A stretch of DNA of 64,000 bases from Daphnia carinata (taxonomy: Eukaryota; Arthropoda; Branchiopoda; Diplostraca; Daphniidae). Positions within the stretch are counted from its first letter, which is position 1. Every line of letters starts with the position of its first letter. The stretch is taken from assembly GCF_022539665.2 (NCBI RefSeq), contig NC_081332.1, forward strand, positions 2,315,773 through 2,379,772. The letters are read 5' to 3'. A model generated the notes under the pieces. The model was not told where the DNA came from. It saw nothing but the letters and a program-made list of their open reading frames with translations, and did not search any database. Below are positions 14,601 through 27,458 of the stretch, one piece after another. A program made the translations under genes and the position numbers.

Positions 14601-17600
14601 AACAGCCTTTTTTGGCTTTCTTATTTTTCCTATACGAAAATAAAAAAGCAGCTGAGAATATAATATAAAACGCAGGGGATTGTGGGGATCGCTTACACCA
14701 ACACGCCGACGCGTGTCTTGCTTAGAAATAGCATTTTTGATGTAACACACAAACTTTTCTTTTTTTTTTTCTCCTCTCTCTGGCCTTTTTTTTTTATGTG
14801 GGAGGGTAAGGCGCACACACAGCGATGTGGTACTGGGAGGGTGTTTGGTTGATGACATCATTGGAATGCACGGGAGCAACAATGCAAAAGTGAGCGCTCT
14901 CTAATTGTCCGATCAAGATACAGAAGCCAGAATTGATGTATGACTATATATATATATATATATGTATAGGGTTGGAAAGGAGGAGGTTTATAACTAACAA
15001 ATCCAAAAGCCAGTGGCAATAAAAAAAAATGGACGCAGAGGCGGGAGGGACAATGGAAAGAGGGCAATCAAGAAACATGATTGCGATCATTTTCGGGGGT
15101 ATAATATATGAAACGTTAAGTCTACAAGGAATCAGCGCCTTCCACGTTGCCTGCTCGTGTCGTGAATGTTTAACTCGAGACACACATTTTTTGTTCTTTT
15201 CGCTTCTATGAACGTCCTGCAAAACGATGAAAAAAAAAAGGGAAATTAGAAAGGAGAAGTCTCACCCATTTGATGTTGTAAGATCATTAGAAATTTGAGC
15301 CCGCAATCGATTTATAAACGTGTCTGGGACCATCCCAGATCTATCGATATCTTTTCAAAACGTTAATTACAAGATTTACGATGACTTTGTCGATGAATCG
15401 AACGGCGAACGAAGAAGAAGATAAAAACCTATTTCAAAAAATAGTTGAATGCGGGACGCGTTTTTACAATAATCAGCTCTACCCGAATTATTTATTTATG
15501 ATTAATTTTCTCTCGAGACAACGTTCTATTTTTTTTTTTTGTTCCATAATAATACAGAACTGGTATAATTCTTCTACGCTCCACGTTCTTCATCTGAGGA
15601 AGCCAGAAAGTTTAGTTTTTTTTCTCGGCAGGTGGGCGAACAATGCATCCAAGGTGGCGGGAAAAACGAAACGAAACAAAAAAAAAAAAATCTTGGGATG
15701 GATGTGTGTAGATAGTTAGAGAAGAGAGTCAGGTAGCTTAAAAGTATAACGCGCGTCGGGGGTGTATATATATATAGTCACACCTGAGTTGGGCTTAATG
15801 ACTTGTTATGCACATCCTTGCTGCCATATTACGAAAGACCCAGGTGGTCCTCTCTCTCTTTTCTATTCCAAACGAGTCATTACCGGTATATAAAAAAAAA
15901 AATAAGAATAAAAAGAAAGATATAGTATAAGAATCTCTTCACGGATCCGTTAGCCTTTCTTTTGGTGGCGCATTCACGGACGTTGGATCACGTTACATTA
16001 TAGCTCCGTCTTGAACGCGAGAAAGGCCCCCACACACATACACACAAACGGGAAAATTATAAATTGCTCCTCTTCATAAATATCAATTTCAAAATGTTTC
16101 AAAAAAAAAATTCAGAAGCTGCGAAAGAGAAAAATCAGTTGAATAATTTTTTGTTGTTTTTTGGATCGAATCAATAAATATTGGGACAGGGGTAAAAAAA
16201 AAAATGAAAAGGATGGCGGTGAAAATGAGATCGAGAATTATCGTAAATCTAAATCAACTCGAAAAGGAAGAAAAAACCATTGCAGATGACAACTGCTGTA
16301 TAGAAAAACAAAATATATGTATATATATATATCGATTTTATTTCATTAAGTCAAGAGGCTGTTGGGACCATACGCGACCTACAGCGTCACTCGTTTCATG
16401 ATCGGTTAACACCATAAAAAAAGAAAAGAAAAAAAGGGCCATCCAGTTATACAGCTCGCGGTCGGGTTGCTTTAATGTTTATACATGTCTGCTGGCTGCT
16501 ATGGGATGCCCACTTATATTCCCAATGACTACAGCGAGTTCCAGTCGGCTGCATATGATGACGATTGTCTTTTCTTTTTTTTTTTCTTATATATTGTTAC
16601 ACTATGTATGCTAGAATTCGTTTTTGCGGTCCCAACCTGCCAATAACACTATACATTTTCATTCTATTTTTTGTTCAAAATATATAAATATACATAAATA
16701 TTTTTACATGAAAAAAGAATTGAATTCGATATTGCGAAAAGGTCGTTATTTCTATACTAACGCCCGATGATGCGTTAACATTTTTCTTTCTTTTTCTAAT
16801 GAATTTAATTCTTATTTAATGTTGGAAGACGAGCGAGATCATTTCGATATGACACCAATCTTTTATTTTGCGCTTGACATGCGAGGAATGTATGGAATTT
16901 TTTTTTTTCATTCTTTAAAACATCAAATTATTTCATGTGTGTGTGTGAAGGATATTAGTGTCTACATGGTTAGTCGATTACAAAAGAAAAATGGCAGATT
17001 CTTTAAACTTGAAAGTCCAGAATTGGATAGTCGCGAAGACATTTCGAGTCCAGTGATTGCTTGTGCATTTCGCTGAGCTTGTGCGTTCGTTGAAGACTGT
17101 CATTAGCCATCAGCTTTGGGAACCCGTGTGCAAGCTTGCTTGACCTTCAACGTGAGTCCACACACACACGGTGTGAATGCAAAAAAATGCAACCAAGCGC
17201 AACTGTTGAATCGTTGGACCACGTCAGCTCACAGGTAACGAGCATTTCTCGACCCCCTACCGACAGCCCCCATAGGCTTTTTTTTTTCTTGTTCCAAAAA
17301 CTCTTGCCTTTTTGAATTGCTCGAGAAATCATCATGGCTGTGCTTCTTTTTTTTTAAAAATCTAATCATGAAATTCGATTAAAATTGCTAAAAGGAAATT
17401 GACAGTCTTTTAAAGTATAGATATCCCAAATAACCAATTCCCTTCTTTTTTTTTCTTAACGTATCCGATTTCCATTAAACCCTGGAACGTTAGTGCTGTA
17501 AAACAAGAAAAAAAAACCATGTCTGATGGAACATTTTGGAACACAAGAAAAAAAAATCAAAGAAAAAAAAAGCTGATCAGGTAAGCAGAAAACGGGAAGT

Positions 17601-20600
17601 TGGAAATAAACCTTCATCCCTCTCCATCAACCCCCTGAAAAAAAAAGATAAACTTTTAGTGGGATGAACAAGTCAAAGAACAGACCGCCCTCGCTTCGCA
17701 CCTTTGAATGTTTTTTTTTTTGTTTTACCTTGTCCTCCCCTCCCCCTTCTCAAAAGGAAGAAGAGGAGGAGGATATGCGGTTCAACACCTGCTATAGCAA
17801 AAAACGTACATATGTACGGTTAAGTTATTAGAGACAAAAAAAAAATAAAATAGAGCAACTTGTAACGGAGACCATTAACCATTAATCAAGCTGAACCCAG
17901 CTGGCGTTTTTTTGTTTTTTATGCATCGAAGAGAAATAAAAAAAAACCGCGACCGCAACAAATCACTCGGCAAAAGTTCTAATACTTATTTTTTTTTTCA
18001 CCTTAACTTGATTGAACTCACAGATGAAAGACCTTTCTTGTTTTCAAAAAAAAAAGGTTCTAACTTATTATACAAATGATTTTTTTCGAATTCGTTCGTC
18101 ACGGTTTAAACCCCCATTTTTTTCAAATGTTTATAGCGAATTCTTTCAAATGATGTATTTAATTATTATAAACCTTTATCTTTTTTAAAAACGAAAACGT
18201 TCTCTTGCAAAAAAACGAAGAAAGCCTAATTTTTGTATTTAAAAGATGCCGGAACATGTCCTTCCGGTTGAGAGGATTCAAAAGACCGGAGCTTTTAATT
18301 TACGGTTGGCCCTTTACGTGTAATTTAGTAAAAAGAATTTATTTATTATTATTTTTTTTCAACTGGGATTTTTAATCAGACAATCGTTACGTTTCTTTAA
18401 CAAAAAAAAAAAAAGAAAAATGTTCGGCAAAACCCAAACACAACATACGGACATAAGTAAATGTAATCACATAAAGGTGTGCATGACAGCGGACAGTAAC
18501 CATAATTTTCCATCAAGCGAACGGGCTTGTGTAAAGCTGTTGCCACAAGCTTTTTGTGTGGTCAACTATTTAAGCAAGTGTATCGATATATATATATATA
18601 TATAGATGAACTGCTCATTACACACGAAGCAGAGAGAGAGAGACCCGGTTGGCCGTACGAGCAGAAAACTGGGGGGACCCCGTGTTTTGTGGTTTCGTTT
18701 CACATATCCCACCGTGAAAAGAAAAAAAAATATGTCCCATGAATTCAAGCGCTTCCTGTCTCTTCGTCGTATTCGTTAAGAGCTCGTGTGTGTGTGTGTA
18801 CATTATTTCGGTCACTTGCCATTGACGATTGAAGAAAAATCTTGCGGCCGTGAGCGCGGCCATTCGTTTCGTTCTTGAAACAAAAGATAACGTTCATGTT
18901 TAGGCAATCAGCTGTTCTTTTTTTTTTTAAAGAACAAAAATAAAATGAATTAGACCGAGTTTTTTTTTATATCGGTAATTTACTTTAATGTTTAATGGAT
19001 ATTCATTTTTTTTTTGTGAGTTGACAGCCAGCCGGAAATGCTGTCCCTAAAAGAATCCGATTAACTCGACACTTGGAAAAGAAGAAGAAGATTCCTTCAT
19101 GAAAATTGTATATGAAACAGGGAGAAAGGAAGTGAAAAAAATGGAACAAACAAATCAACGAGAAAAAGGCGGACATTTCGTGTCAGCCCCTTTTTAAATT
19201 CAGTTTGCCGTTCCATGCATTTTAGTGTTACGAGAACTAATACGAGGGGTTGTGTATGTGTGTGTCTCGTATTTGTTAAGTCTTATAATGACTTATTTTT
19301 TGGCTACCTGTGTTTCTTCGTCTTTCAAAATACAAGACGTTAGATGTACAAAAAACAAACGCGGCCATTATTATCAAGAAAACCATTTTCTTCTCCTTTT
19401 TTTTTTATTGATTTTCTCTTCTTGCTTTCTACAATTGCCTATTTGACTTTCATTTCGTGTGTGTCTTCAGGGGATTTGAGCCAATCAGCTCGTCATTAAC
19501 CCTCCCCCCTTTTTTTTTTCTTCAAGTAGCCGCCATGAAAAATAAGGCGATTTTTATTTTATTTTGTTCAAAAAATCGTTGAATGTTAGAGAAAGGCCTA
19601 CCTTTTTATCTTAACTTCCGCTTTGTAATGATGTAGGCCTTGCGGGCATACAACGTGGGATGCTGCAAACGACGCAATGCCTCCTCCTTACATAAACACA
19701 CGTCACAAGCAATTATAATTGTATGGTTACAACTCGAGCCTTCCGTGTTTCTCAACATCTTTCAATGAACAATGAGTATATACAAGTCGTTTAAATTTAT
19801 GCATACACACCTGTTTTGAATGATGGTATATGCACACAAAGACATGAACGCATTACAAATTGAATATTTGTAATTTTTATTCTTACGTATTAATTATACG
19901 TGGCAGGAGGACGTTAATGGTAGAGACTATACGCATCATCATTAAGCGCATCTCCTTGCGATCGTTTGACTCTGATTAAAAAGATGGCCCTCTACAGCAC
20001 CCGCTGACAACTAATGAGCCAAACGGAAGAAAAAAGAGGGGTGAGCTAATGATATCTCCTTTTCTTTTCTTTTTTTTTCCTTTTCTATATGTTCTAGATA
20101 TTTATGTACATGAACCAACCTTCCAAATTGTGCTGGTCAAAAGGCCCCTTCGGTTTTTTTGTGTGTGTGCCGTGTCGAACGTGATACGCTTCGGGGGTCG
20201 GGCCGTTTATTACTCATAAACAGATCGGTGGCACATGCACGCAACCAGCCAATGGATCAAACCTAATTACAGCTCACACGGCCGATGTATAATGTTGCAT
20301 AAGCTTTGTACATTGCATATGGAAGCAATTGAATGTCATTCTATTATAGTTTTGCATTTTTTTTTGTTTTGTTTTGTTTGGTCATTAGAAATCAATCGTG
20401 AAATTGAGTGATTTTCATTTCTGTTTAGTGGACTCTTCTTTTTTTTTCAACCTGACCGTGGGATTGTTTTTTTGAAAAAAAAGAAGAAAAAGAAAAAAAA
20501 AACCAATAATGAGGGGGGAAGAATTGATTAGGAAAGAAAATTACTGCTCTGCACCTGATTTGCCTGGCCTTTTCTTTAATTTTCGGAATGATAACGAGTC

Positions 20601-23600
20601 TATATAGTTCTTTATTGCATCTCCATATACCGCGCTAATCCGGTATATTTAAGAATCATCACTAGAATCATCCGTCAGGGCAACCAGTTTCTATATCATA
20701 AGTATAGAATAGATATATTAAACAACTTGTATTATCTATATATTTTTCTATTTACAATTCCAGGCAGGGAAATGATGTGACCTGCCTGTTTTATACACAC
20801 ACAAGCATTATTTGACAAAGAACAAAAAACAATCCGAGTTCATTGGCTCTTACCGTCAGCCTCATTTCATCCGGTCTCGCAAATGATGATGGCCTCATTA
20901 TGCATCATCTCCTTCATTATAAATATACGCATGTCCAGGAGATGAGACACACACATTTTCGAGTCTATCCTGGATCGAACCAGATTGTTGTTCTATTCGT
21001 TTGTCGTATATAATCACGCCACTGTAACACACAGTTGATGAGTGCCCCCTTTTTTTACTTTTATCTTCGGACGTCATCACGTGGTCAATCCAACATATTA
21101 ATTGAATGAAGCTCATGCATTTTTAATGCGATGCAAATAAGGAAAAAAAAAAGGAAGAAGAAGCAAAAATAACGACCGTTGTCCGCTTCATAACGAAGCA
21201 CGTAACAAGAAATCATATTCCAACTGAAAATCATAGAGAGAAAGAAGGAAGCTATCTGGGCATTTAATTAGGAAAAAGAATATGTACATTATGTACGGGC
21301 TACTGGTTTACAGCCACGATCATCTGAAAGGAACCGGATCTTATCATCAGCAAGCTCTAATGGGATTATTGACTAACAAAATATCACAACAAGAAAAATC
21401 AAAAGAAACAAAAAAAGTGGTGGTGTGTTACACACACGTAGATGATTGAAATCGATATTTAAGAACGATACATTTAATCAACGCCCCAAAGATTTTTGTG
21501 ACTTTCGATGTCACGCACTATTTTCATACGCATATGTAGAAAGGACGCGTGCGCCAACCAGTTCAATAAATCTGGCTCTTGAATTCATACGTGGGGAGGG
21601 GCGTCGTTGGCGTCGGTCTTTTTTTTTTTTTGCTATTTTTTATATATCGATTTTCAGAGCAAGTCGGCGGCCAATAGAATATTCCAACTCTCTCCTCTCA
21701 ATCTCTTCTATGTTTTTTTTCAACGTCCTGAATTTCAAAGAGTCTGCATCCGACGACGACACGGGGTTGGTCGGCATGCATAAAAAGGGTGGCGTATGTA
21801 GATCGGGACCGTATAGAAAGGGGTACGGACCCCGCCCTTCCCTCCATTTCATTTTTTTTTTTTGCATTTATGATGTTCAACCCCTTTCGCTCCCTTTTTC
21901 AATCGTCTCTTTTTTTCTATCCTGCTGGATCCAATCCAAATTCAGCATTGGATCGCTCTTTTATAAAAGAAAAGATAAAAAAAAAAACAGGTCAATGATG
22001 ATTTAATTTTTGGATTGAAAATGGATTAAATTGGCATGATCGGCAATGCTGTCTAAATATGAAAAATGATTTCGAGCGTATCGTACTTTTAAACAATCAA
22101 GTCTAGATAGATTACTGATTACGAAAAAAACAAAAATCCCGTTTCTTTTTTCGAGTTCTTGGCGTTTTCTATTTCTTTTTTCTTTGGTGGTGTGGGTACA
22201 GTGTGTAAGAACAGGAAACCGCCTCTTTTGTTTTGTATATTTTTATGGCTGTGGCTTCCACTAAATAATAACAACACGTGCACCCCACGCTGTGTTGCTT
22301 CGTCTAGAAATGCACCTCTTTTTTTTTTATCTTCTTCTTCTTCTTTTTCTTAGCTCTCTCTCTCTTTCTGTGTGTATAGTGTGTTCCATTTGGTTCTTTT
22401 TTTTTTTCGTTGTGGCAGCAACAGTAGCCAATGACGACCGGACGGAAATACACAGTATATCCAACGGGTCTTTGGCGTTCCACGTTAACGAAGAAAGAAA
22501 AGATTTTTTTTCTTTTTCCAAGATGTTAGTTCTCGTCAAAGAATAGGACAATTGGTCACGCCATCATTTTCAATTACAATGCGTAATCACGTATGTAAAT
22601 TTGTTGTTTGATTTCGCCCTATTTTTCTTCTTCTTCCCCAATTACGGTGGGGGGGGGAGAGAAATGGAAATTCGGCCGGAAGCATTGTGTAACTAGAAAG
22701 GGGGGTGGGGGATGCATCCAGCAACGGTCAGTACTTGACGATGAAGTAAAAATAAAAGGAAGGGTGGGGAGAGACCCGAGTATATTTATTTTATAACTAA
22801 GAAGAAGAAAAAAGAGTATAGTGAACGCCCTGGCAAGATTGAATCACTCACGGTCATTGGTCAGTCGCCTACGGCACTTTTACTAATGGCCGCTGCTACC
22901 GTTTGTAGGACCGAGCAGCTTCAAATAGTCGATAGTCCCTACTGGCTTTTCTCTACGTTCAAATCAATCTATAATGCGAAGGCACCAGCAAAACGTATAA
23001 ACATATCAGGTCTATATATATATTGAATGTAAAGATTGGAATGATTCTTAGTACAAGATAAAAAGCGTCGAAGCCCAAACAGAGACGCCAACCGAAAATC
23101 TCCACCAGGTCTCGCGGCAAGACCACTGGTCGATCAATGGCTGCCCTGGTTCGCCACTGATCTTTGGCAGCCCTTTTTTTTTCTTCGTCTTCTCTCGACG
23201 TTGCACACGTTTGTGTTACGAGACGAGAAGCTCGTGCCATGTTTATTTCAATCCATTTTAAAAGGACCTCTGTAAAGCCAACAGAACATTTTTTTCTTCC
23301 AAAGAACTTGCTTTTCTATTGAAATAAAAAAAACGGTTTTTCTAATGATGTATTGAAAATGTTAAAAAAAAAAACGGCTGTGTGTGTGTGTTGAGAAGAA
23401 TAGAAGAAAAAAGTCCACTGTTGATGTGCCCGATCTCATTCGCTATATGGTTCTCCTCCCCCACCCTTTTCTTATTTTTTTTGTGTTGTCCAGGGACGCC
23501 TGGCATTCTCCTGCGCGGCCCGTCTCAATCGATAAAGAAGCTGTAGCTCTGCCGGATACTGGACCAGAGTTCCCTGTATGTGTGTGTGTGTGTGCGTGTG

Positions 23601-25420
23601 TAGACTAAAGGAGGGGGGAGGGAAGATTTGGACTTCTTGTGTAAAGATCAATCAATTTCTCTTTCCTGGACGTTTTCTTACATTTTAATTCCAGTTAGAC
23701 GAATCCATCCAATTAGAACAACACGTTTTTCAAAAAAAAAATCATTGACTGAAATGATATGCAAAAAAAAAAAAAAAACAAGGTTATGCAGGAGGCATTT
23801 TATTCAAATGAGGGAAGACGATTGAAAAAAAACTGGTCGTACGGGATTGGCCGTTTCTCGTCCAGGGATAGCAAAAGGGGGAAGTTTGAGGTGGGATTTT
23901 GAATTGGACGTTTGAATTGAACTCTCTCCTCCCATTTGACAGTTTGTCTCCCCCCTTTTCTATTTTCGCCCCCTTGTGCCACAAGCTCGTTTGCATGCAG
24001 CTGGCTTCCAACATTGGGCGACGTCGAGGCGCTTGCGCACGATCGTTACAAGACGCCTGCTGCAATTTCTTATTCTTACCCATCCTCCTGATATGGTTAC
24101 AAGGACCCTCCATGAACACACATCTTCTCTCCTTTCTTTACCACCCCCGTCGTTGCTTTTCTATTCCCCTCCCCTTCTCTTTTTCATTCGGCTGCTTCTG
24201 CCCTTTTTTTTTTTATTTTTGCCTCTTTCTTTTTCTTTGATTTGCTTCTTGAGTCGTCGGTGGTTTGTGCGTGTTTTTCGATATTCCAAACGCACACACA
24301 CACACGGACAGTGGGGAGGGGGGACGCCACACAGTGTGACTCTCCGTTAGCAAAAAACCGACAAGTTCAGCTTCTAAAACATACAATCAACGAAAGGAAA
24401 GGAATCGTTTTCTGAAAACTTGACAGTGTCGCCATCGGCAATTCTTCCTTTGCCTCCCCTTGTTTGGTCGTCTGCAAAAAATAGTGATTGAGTTTCAAGT
24501 GTGACCAGCCGCCTGGAAGAAGATTTTCAGTTACACACATTACATATCTTTTTTATATGCCGTTGTGCGATAGGATTTTTTCCCTTTTGGAACAGGTTGT
24601 GTCCAGGTAAGAAACGTTTTCTTTTTAATTTTTTGGATTTTGTATGTGCAAAAATGGCGGGGGGATAGAAGGAATGTTTTTCCCTATTGTGTGTGTGTGT
24701 GCGCCCCCTTTTGAGCATCTTTTCGACATTCATTTGTCAGATGACCATCTCGATGGTTTCATTACTGGAACGATTGAGTTTGTCGGATGTTGACCCTCTT
24801 TTCTGTTTACCTCGTTGTTTTTCTCTTTCGATTTGTGCGAATTCCCTCTTTTTGACGCACGTAGCGTCTCGACATCACAAGATGGCCTCCGTTTCCTACA
24901 TGTCTTGGCACGTCCAAGAAACAAAACAAATTCCGCGTCTTCGCGTCTGCTCAGTGGCTCCTGGACAAATTTTCGAAGAAAGAAGAAAGAGAAATACAAA
25001 TCTATCGATGTTTTAAAAAAGAATAATAACAGGGCAAAGTAAAAATTGGGACACAACTGCTTGTTAAAAACAGTGTTGCCGCTTTGTCTTTTCGCAGTTA
25101 GTTAATGGCCATTGTGCCGAATGACCCTGTTCCTTCCTTTTACCGCCAACCGTTTTTTTTTCTGAAAAAAAAGAAGGGAAATTGGTTTTTATTTTTCCGA
25201 CTAATAAAAATGAGTGAAGCACTTGCTTTCCTCCCTTCTGTGTCAACCAAGAAAATCCATTTTGTGAAAAACGAGGGGTGTCTGTGTGAGAGGTGGGGGT
25301 GGGACTCGGAAGTAGATGACCGATAGGAACAGAGGACCAACTGTAAGACCAAATATACGTTGATCGAAGTATTTTCAATTTATGTAACCTATTCTGTTGA
25401 TGATTATTTCTGATTTTCGA

Positions 25421-25439
25421 GTGTGTGTGTGTGTGTGTG
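25421..25439. repeat. (GT)n microsatellite
   Basis: Nine to ten uninterrupted GT units followed by a pyrimidine-rich stretch. It is one of many GT/CA tracts in the 1-43 kb part of the window. Confidence 0.9.
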
Positions 25440-27056
25440 CTGTTCTCTGACCCCCCCTCCTCCATCTCCCCCCGCGCTCTTCGATCGAAAATGGCTCCAG
25501 GGCTGCCATATTGTATGTACACATAGTGGTTGACGGTCTATATGTATACCGTACTTTTTTTTTTCTTATTTCGGAGAGATGACTACGAGCTCGAAAAATT
25601 GTCATATAAATATACATCCATGGCGAAACCCCCTCTCCACCCCCGCCATCCCTCACATCCTGTGTGTGTGTGTGTTGGAAGACCCCCTTTTTTTCTCTCT
25701 TTTCGTTTCTTCTTCAGGGGGGGATTTTTCTTCGGAAAAGAGGGGTAAAAATGCCAGAAATACGGATGAATGTGTCGAGTAAAGAGGAAAGAGCTGATAA
25801 TGGTTGGGGCCATCGCAGGAGAAGCAACGGCAAAAAAGGGCGAAATAAGGGAAAAAGGAAAAGACCATTGTGCATATTGAAGAGAGGGGAGAAAGTCCAG
25901 GGAGGGTGGGGAGAGCATCAATATATGCAAGTGTCCACCACCGACTACCAATTTCCACAGATGAAGGAAACGGACGATGGAGCCTCTTTTTTTCCCCTCG
26001 TTTTTCCCTTTTTATTCCGCAGCAGCCACCCACCCCCCCTCTCTTATTCCGTCGGAAAAAAAAAGAAGGAAAAAATCCAACGTCTAAGGGACCTTGCACA
26101 ATATCATCCGGCATACATATCCATATAAGATTAATGATGGCCTCCTTTTCTTTTTTGATCCCGAGAGTGGTGAATTCAGACCCCGGTTTCAATCTACACA
26201 CACACACACCCAGACCAAGAAATCCAATGAATGATGTATGTATGGATATCTGCGAGAATGGATCACTTCTTTTGAACCATCGTTTCAAAAAAGAAAGAAT
26301 ATCATGACATGTTTTTTATTTTTCAAAATGATTGTTATTTTCAAATTATTCATGTTTTTGGCGAAAATGCGTAAAATTGGCAACGGGGCATCGGCCATGA
26401 TTCCAATTGAATCGTTCGAATTTCTCTCTCTCTTCCCTTTTTTTTTTTTTATAGAAGGCGACATTTTGAAAATTCAGAGCACAATAACACACGCATTTAA
26501 CAGTTTTGGGTTTATAGACACACACACGCTCACACACACCGAGAAAAAAAAAAGGGAAGTAGGAGGTGGCTGAAAAACGAGTCGCGTGAGTTGGGCGGAG
26601 TCGAGGCGTTTGCATTCGACCAATAGCGAGCCATTGAACCAGTTTGGAAACGAACCCTGGGCTGGACCCTGTTACGAACAGCATACTCTACACACACATA
26701 TGTAACCTTCCCTTTTGATATATATATATATATTTTTACCTCCCTCCTTTTCTTACCACTACCCTACCACCACTATAGTCTATTCGGTTGTAATACGTAC
26801 GTAGAACTCGGGTTGTCTCGCTTTTGAAAGATAGAAAGAACAGTTTGTGCTGCCCCCACGGGCTATATTATTTCCCAGGGTAAAAAAAAAAAAAAAGGCC
26901 TGCCAAGGTCTTTCCCTTTGGGTTGTGTGTAGTCTTGGGCACTGCTTTCATTGCGAGTTGAGCGCCGGCTGCAACCAGGTGTGTTTTTTTGTATTTGAGA
27001 GAGCTTCATGACCCAACTTGCATTTTTTTTGGCCGCCAACAAAACATCACAGCTCC

Positions 27057-27064
27057 ATGCAAAT
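27057..27064 (+). promoter_or_regulatory. POU octamer ATGCAAAT near the first POU-gene coding exon
   Basis: Exact octamer about 400 bases upstream of the proposed start codon at 27459. It is the best-placed of the octamers for autoregulation of the POU gene. This is inference from position and motif only. Confidence 0.4.
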
Positions 27065-27458
27065 AGTGTTGGGTTTTATTTTTTAATTCTGTGAAATTCT
27101 AACGCGGCGTTGTGTTTGTGTGTCTGTGTGAGTGTGTATCTTTCGTGTGTTTACGTGTGTTTGAATTCGGAATCGAAAACAAGGCCATCACCGGCTTTTA
27201 AGGCCCGCCATGGATTCTTTCATCGGTGGCTCTTTGAAGAAGATGAAACAATAATCGAAGACGTCCATGTGCAGATTTTACGTGTGTGTTGCGTGACGCC
27301 CGCCTCCGAATTAAGAAAAAAAACAAAAACTGTTGGTCTGCCACTGAGAACGCAGAGTTTCTGTTATGAAATCGTCTCGTCTAGTCTTGTAATCCAATCT
27401 CTTATCCGAAAACAAAAGAAAAACGCTTGTATTTGATTTTCGATTGTCATCATCATTG

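Larger units (their letters stand above)
1..27458. other. Long gene-free interval upstream of the POU gene
   Basis: I see no credible coding gene in this 27-kb stretch. The open frames are short and made of codons from homopolymer, CT, CA or TA runs (many Phe, Lys, Ser-Leu or Cys-Val repeats). None carries a recognisable domain or pairs with splice sites into a longer frame. The DNA is AT-rich and crowded with A/T runs of 8-20 bases, G/C runs of 7-13 bases and dinucleotide repeats. It ends at a gene for a developmental transcription factor. Such genes often have large upstream regulatory regions, so this is plausibly regulatory DNA and perhaps contains non-coding 5' exons. Five exact POU octamers fall in it (starts 9180, 10325, 10682, 21131, 27057). 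That regulatory role is inference. Conserved elements would need a comparison with a related species. Confidence 0.6.

Noticed and set aside
21446-22006. 186-codon plus-strand open frame
   Set aside because: Starts at a non-ATG codon, contains poly-Phe from T runs, has no motif, and the antisense strand is equally open.
25653-26288. 211-codon minus-strand open frame
   Set aside because: Overlaps long open frames on the other strand. It is built on homopolymer and GT/CA tracts with Phe, Ser and Lys runs, and has no domain.
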